Origin: Bacteroidota bacterium
GTDB taxonomy: Bacteria; Bacteroidota; Bacteroidia; 2-12-FULL-35-15
Reading direction: 5' to 3'
Assembly (NCBI GenBank): GCA_003151815.1
Contig: PLYN01000024.1
Span: forward strand, 35,519 to 99,518
DNA length: 64,000 nt
The notes beneath the pieces were generated by a model. It did no database searches, had not been told where the DNA came from, and saw only the letters and a list, made by a program, of their open reading frames with translations. The stretch's first letter is position 1. Every line of letters starts with the position of its first letter. Positions 62,372 to 64,000 of the stretch are shown here, piece by piece. A program made the position numbers and the translations under genes.

Positions 62372-62645
62372 TTTTTTTTGAATAAAAAACAAATGTCGCT
62401 ATAATATTCGAGATTTCAATATTTTATATTATAGAGCCTATTTAACTTAACACTAGAAAATTATATTATAAATAATAGTTCTCGATATGTTCGCCTAAAA
62501 AGGTTTTTTCAGCCGTATCAAGAAGTATTTGTTAGGAATCAGGCATTTAAATAAAATATTTAGATAAAATTTATATCACCCCTAAAGGGGTTTTATAATT
62601 ATTCTATTATTCTTTCTATCAAGATCGTCCCTACGGAATTTTTTA

Positions 62646-62745
62646 AAGCTCCAGAGGAGCATTCTGTTTGTAGAAAATAGTATCACGTAAATATAAAGCT
62701 CCATCGGGGCGACCTGTATAAAAAAAACATAAAATTTAAACAGTT
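62646..62745. repeat. Dispersed GCTCCAGAGGAGC repeat, copy 2
   Basis: AAAGCTCCAGAGGAGCATTC, TTCTGTTTGTAGAAAA and GGGGCGACCTGTATA to AAAATTTAAACAG repeat the copy at 53907-54033 with a shortened centre. It takes up much of the 505-base gap between 62372 and 62876; the rest (including CCCCTAAAGGGG at 62579) is AT-rich and holds nothing else I can name. Confidence 0.7.
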
Positions 62746-62876
62746 ACTAAACAATCTCTAAATATTTTAAACATGTGAAATATGTAAATATTTTTCATAA
62801 ATGTGTAATGCTTTAAGAATGGAATGTTTCGACCTTTGTTTCATACTAATAATCATTTTAAAAAAGGAGGTAACAA

Positions 62877-63389
62877 ATGGAAACGCAAGGAACAAATTTA
62901 TTTATTGTTGATGACAATAGATTAATGGTTACAGAACTCAAACATTATCTTCAAAACAGATTTGGAGTGAGCCTCAACATATCAACATTTGATGATGGGG
63001 AAAGTTGTTTAGAAAAAGTGGATAAAGAAACTAACATTGTGATACTAGATTATTTTATGGATGGCAAAAATGGTTTGGATATTTTGAAATCAATAAAAAC
63101 TATTAATCCCAAAACAGAAGTAATCATGTTTTCTTGCAATGAAGATACGGCAGTGGCAATAGAAACATTTAGGGCGGGAGCCAAAGATTATATAGTAAAA
63201 GGAGTCGGTTCATGGAAAAAGTTAATTAAAATAATAAACTATATTATCACCGAGCCTATCCGTTTGATGGTAAGAGAATTTGGCGTAACAAAATACACTG
63301 CTATATTTCTTCTTACATTTATCTTGATGGGGATTGTAGTATTTTTTGTACTACACGCAATGGGTTGGGATTGGTTGGGACAACATTAA
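62877..63389 (+). CDS. Receiver domain with C-terminal membrane anchor (paralogue)
   Basis: 170 residues. Receiver (about 6-120) with IVDDN, D58 in IVILDYF and Lys108 in DYIVKGV; one transmembrane helix (about 142-162, AIFLLTFILMGIVVFFVL) and a short WDWLGQH end. Same design as the protein at 37949-38473, including LDYF after the acceptor Asp. The start has an exceptionally strong AAAAGGAGG ribosome-binding site (62864-62872), rare in this phylum, where most genes lack one. No regulon promoter is visible. Confidence 0.84.
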   Translation: METQGTNLFIVDDNRLMVTELKHYLQNRFGVSLNISTFDDGESCLEKVDKETNIVILDYFMDGKNGLDILKSIKTINPKTEVIMFSCNEDTAVAIETFRAGAKDYIVKGVGSWKKLIKIINYIITEPIRLMVREFGVTKYTAIFLLTFILMGIVVFFVLHAMGWDWLGQH

Positions 63390-63406
63390 TTGAGAGAATA
63401 AAATTA

Positions 63407-63454
63407 AAAACCGTTCCATAATCCCGATTTATTGGGATTGGAGCGGTTTTTTTT
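63407..63454 (+). terminator. Intrinsic terminator
   Basis: AAAACCGTTCCA, then AATCCC, a loop, GGGATT and GGAGCGGTTTT form a long stem ending in a T-run. Confidence 0.88.
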
Positions 63455-63580
63455 ATTGGCTGATAAACGAAAATGTGTGAATTGTGTAAGTATTTTCTAA
63501 AATTGTGTAAGAATGTCATGTAAGAATTTGTGCAATTTTGTCCGAAAAAAGGAAAATCTCGGCTATTCTTTTTCGCTTTT

Positions 63581-63644
63581 GGCTATTTAAAATACTATTT
63601 TACCGAATATAAATAAAGTAAGCAGCAGATAGTAAGTAAGTTTA
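63581..63644 (+). promoter_or_regulatory. Regulon promoter of the AraC-family gene
   Basis: GGCTATT (63581), CGAATAT (63604) and TAAGTTTA (63637-63644). A second perfect GGCTATT lies 20 bases upstream (63561), so this is one of the clearest tandem arrangements. The gap 63390-63699 otherwise holds only the terminator at 63407. Confidence 0.75.
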
Positions 63645-63699
63645 TGATTATTAAAATTCTACGAAGTTCGTACCGAATTTCCAAAAAAACATAAACAAT

Positions 63700-64000
63700 T
63701 TGAAATTATACATAAAATACATGGTGAGTACTCGCTGTAAAATGGCGGTGAAAGAAGAGTTGAAAAAACTTGGCTTACATTTCATCGTTGTTGATTTAGG
63801 TGAAGTGGAGATCATGGAAAACATTTCTGCGGAACAGCGAGAGCAACTGAAAATTGTTTTACTCGATTCAGGGCTTGAATTAATGGACGACAAAAGAGCT
63901 GTGATGATTGAAAAAATTAAAAATGTAATTATTGAAATGGTTCATCATACTGATGAAATGATCAAAACAAACTTCTCTGATTTTTTAAGTAAAAAATTAA
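63700..64000 (+). CDS. AraC-family transcriptional regulator (3' partial)
   Basis: 100 visible codons, open to the end of the window. The sequence LKLYIKYMVSTRCKMAVK, LGLHFIVVDLGEVEIME and FSDFLSKKL is that of the short Bacteroidota AraC-type regulators whose HTH lies in the C-terminal half, outside the window. The likely start is the TTG at 63700 because the conserved IKYMVS segment precedes the ATG at 63721; an ATG start at 63721 would lose it. It carries a regulon promoter (63581), so the regulon includes a further transcription factor. Confidence 0.75.
   Translation, partial: MKLYIKYMVSTRCKMAVKEELKKLGLHFIVVDLGEVEIMENISAEQREQLKIVLLDSGLELMDDKRAVMIEKIKNVIIEMVHHTDEMIKTNFSDFLSKKL

Noticed and set aside
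62380..62440. CGAATATTATA upstream of the second LytTR gene as autoregulation
   Set aside because: The nearest GGCT-like sequence is 28 bases away instead of 23 and the downstream box (GACATTTG) is at the wrong distance.

Overview
The window is AT-rich chromosomal DNA from a member of the phylum Bacteroidota. Three things show this: about ten secreted proteins end in a type IX secretion (T9SS) sorting domain, one of them in the CHU_C type-B form; many promoters carry the Bacteroidota -7 box TAnnTTTG; and several families are typical of the group (Cys-poor TraR/DksA protein, DUF6629, AraC regulator of the short Bacteroidota type). A genus cannot be named from the sequence alone. No rRNA, tRNA, CRISPR array, phage or transposase gene was seen.

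Layout. 1-8.2 kb: C-terminal part of TamB, then on the minus strand RibBA, a secreted CotH-kinase protein and a DksA-like protein. 8.2-18.4 kb: two paralogous secreted clan GH-A glycosidases, a single-domain response regulator, a DUF6629 membrane protein and a GT4-GH57 glycogen-type pair. 18.4-33.7 kb: large T9SS cargo proteins (including a GH26 mannanase-like enzyme), interrupted by a BadF-type sugar kinase and a phosphohexomutase. 33.7-41.8 kb: small envelope proteins, a coiled-coil lipoprotein, a Dps-like protein, three response regulators (one with a membrane anchor) and a GH15 glucoamylase. 42-48.4 kb: sugar nucleotidyltransferase, a Tal-free phosphoglucose isomerase, and a VTC-DUF4956-DUF2490 module. 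48.8-64 kb: a DUF4160/DUF2442-HTH pair, a T9SS type-B protein, a hemerythrin-like lipoprotein, two LytTR response regulators, a STAS-GT2 polysaccharide synthase operon, a hybrid histidine kinase with its HPt protein, a second membrane-anchored receiver, and the start of an AraC regulator.

The most striking signal lies between the genes. Fifteen promoters share one architecture: GGCTATT, then 16 bases, then CGAATAT, then 25 or 26 bases, then the -7 box TAnnTTTG or a close variant. In many of them a further, weaker copy lies 21 bases upstream, so the sites form direct repeats spaced two helical turns apart. Two LytTR regulators, a class known to bind such phased direct repeats, are encoded here and are the first candidates for the DNA-binding factor; that link is inference. 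The promoters precede the glycogen/glucan enzymes, a sugar nucleotidyltransferase, the STAS-GT2 operon, response regulators, the hybrid kinase, a Dps-like protein, the DksA-CotH operon, two secreted paralogous proteins and the AraC regulator. The picture is a dense, co-ordinated stress/carbohydrate/surface regulon that also controls its own signalling proteins.
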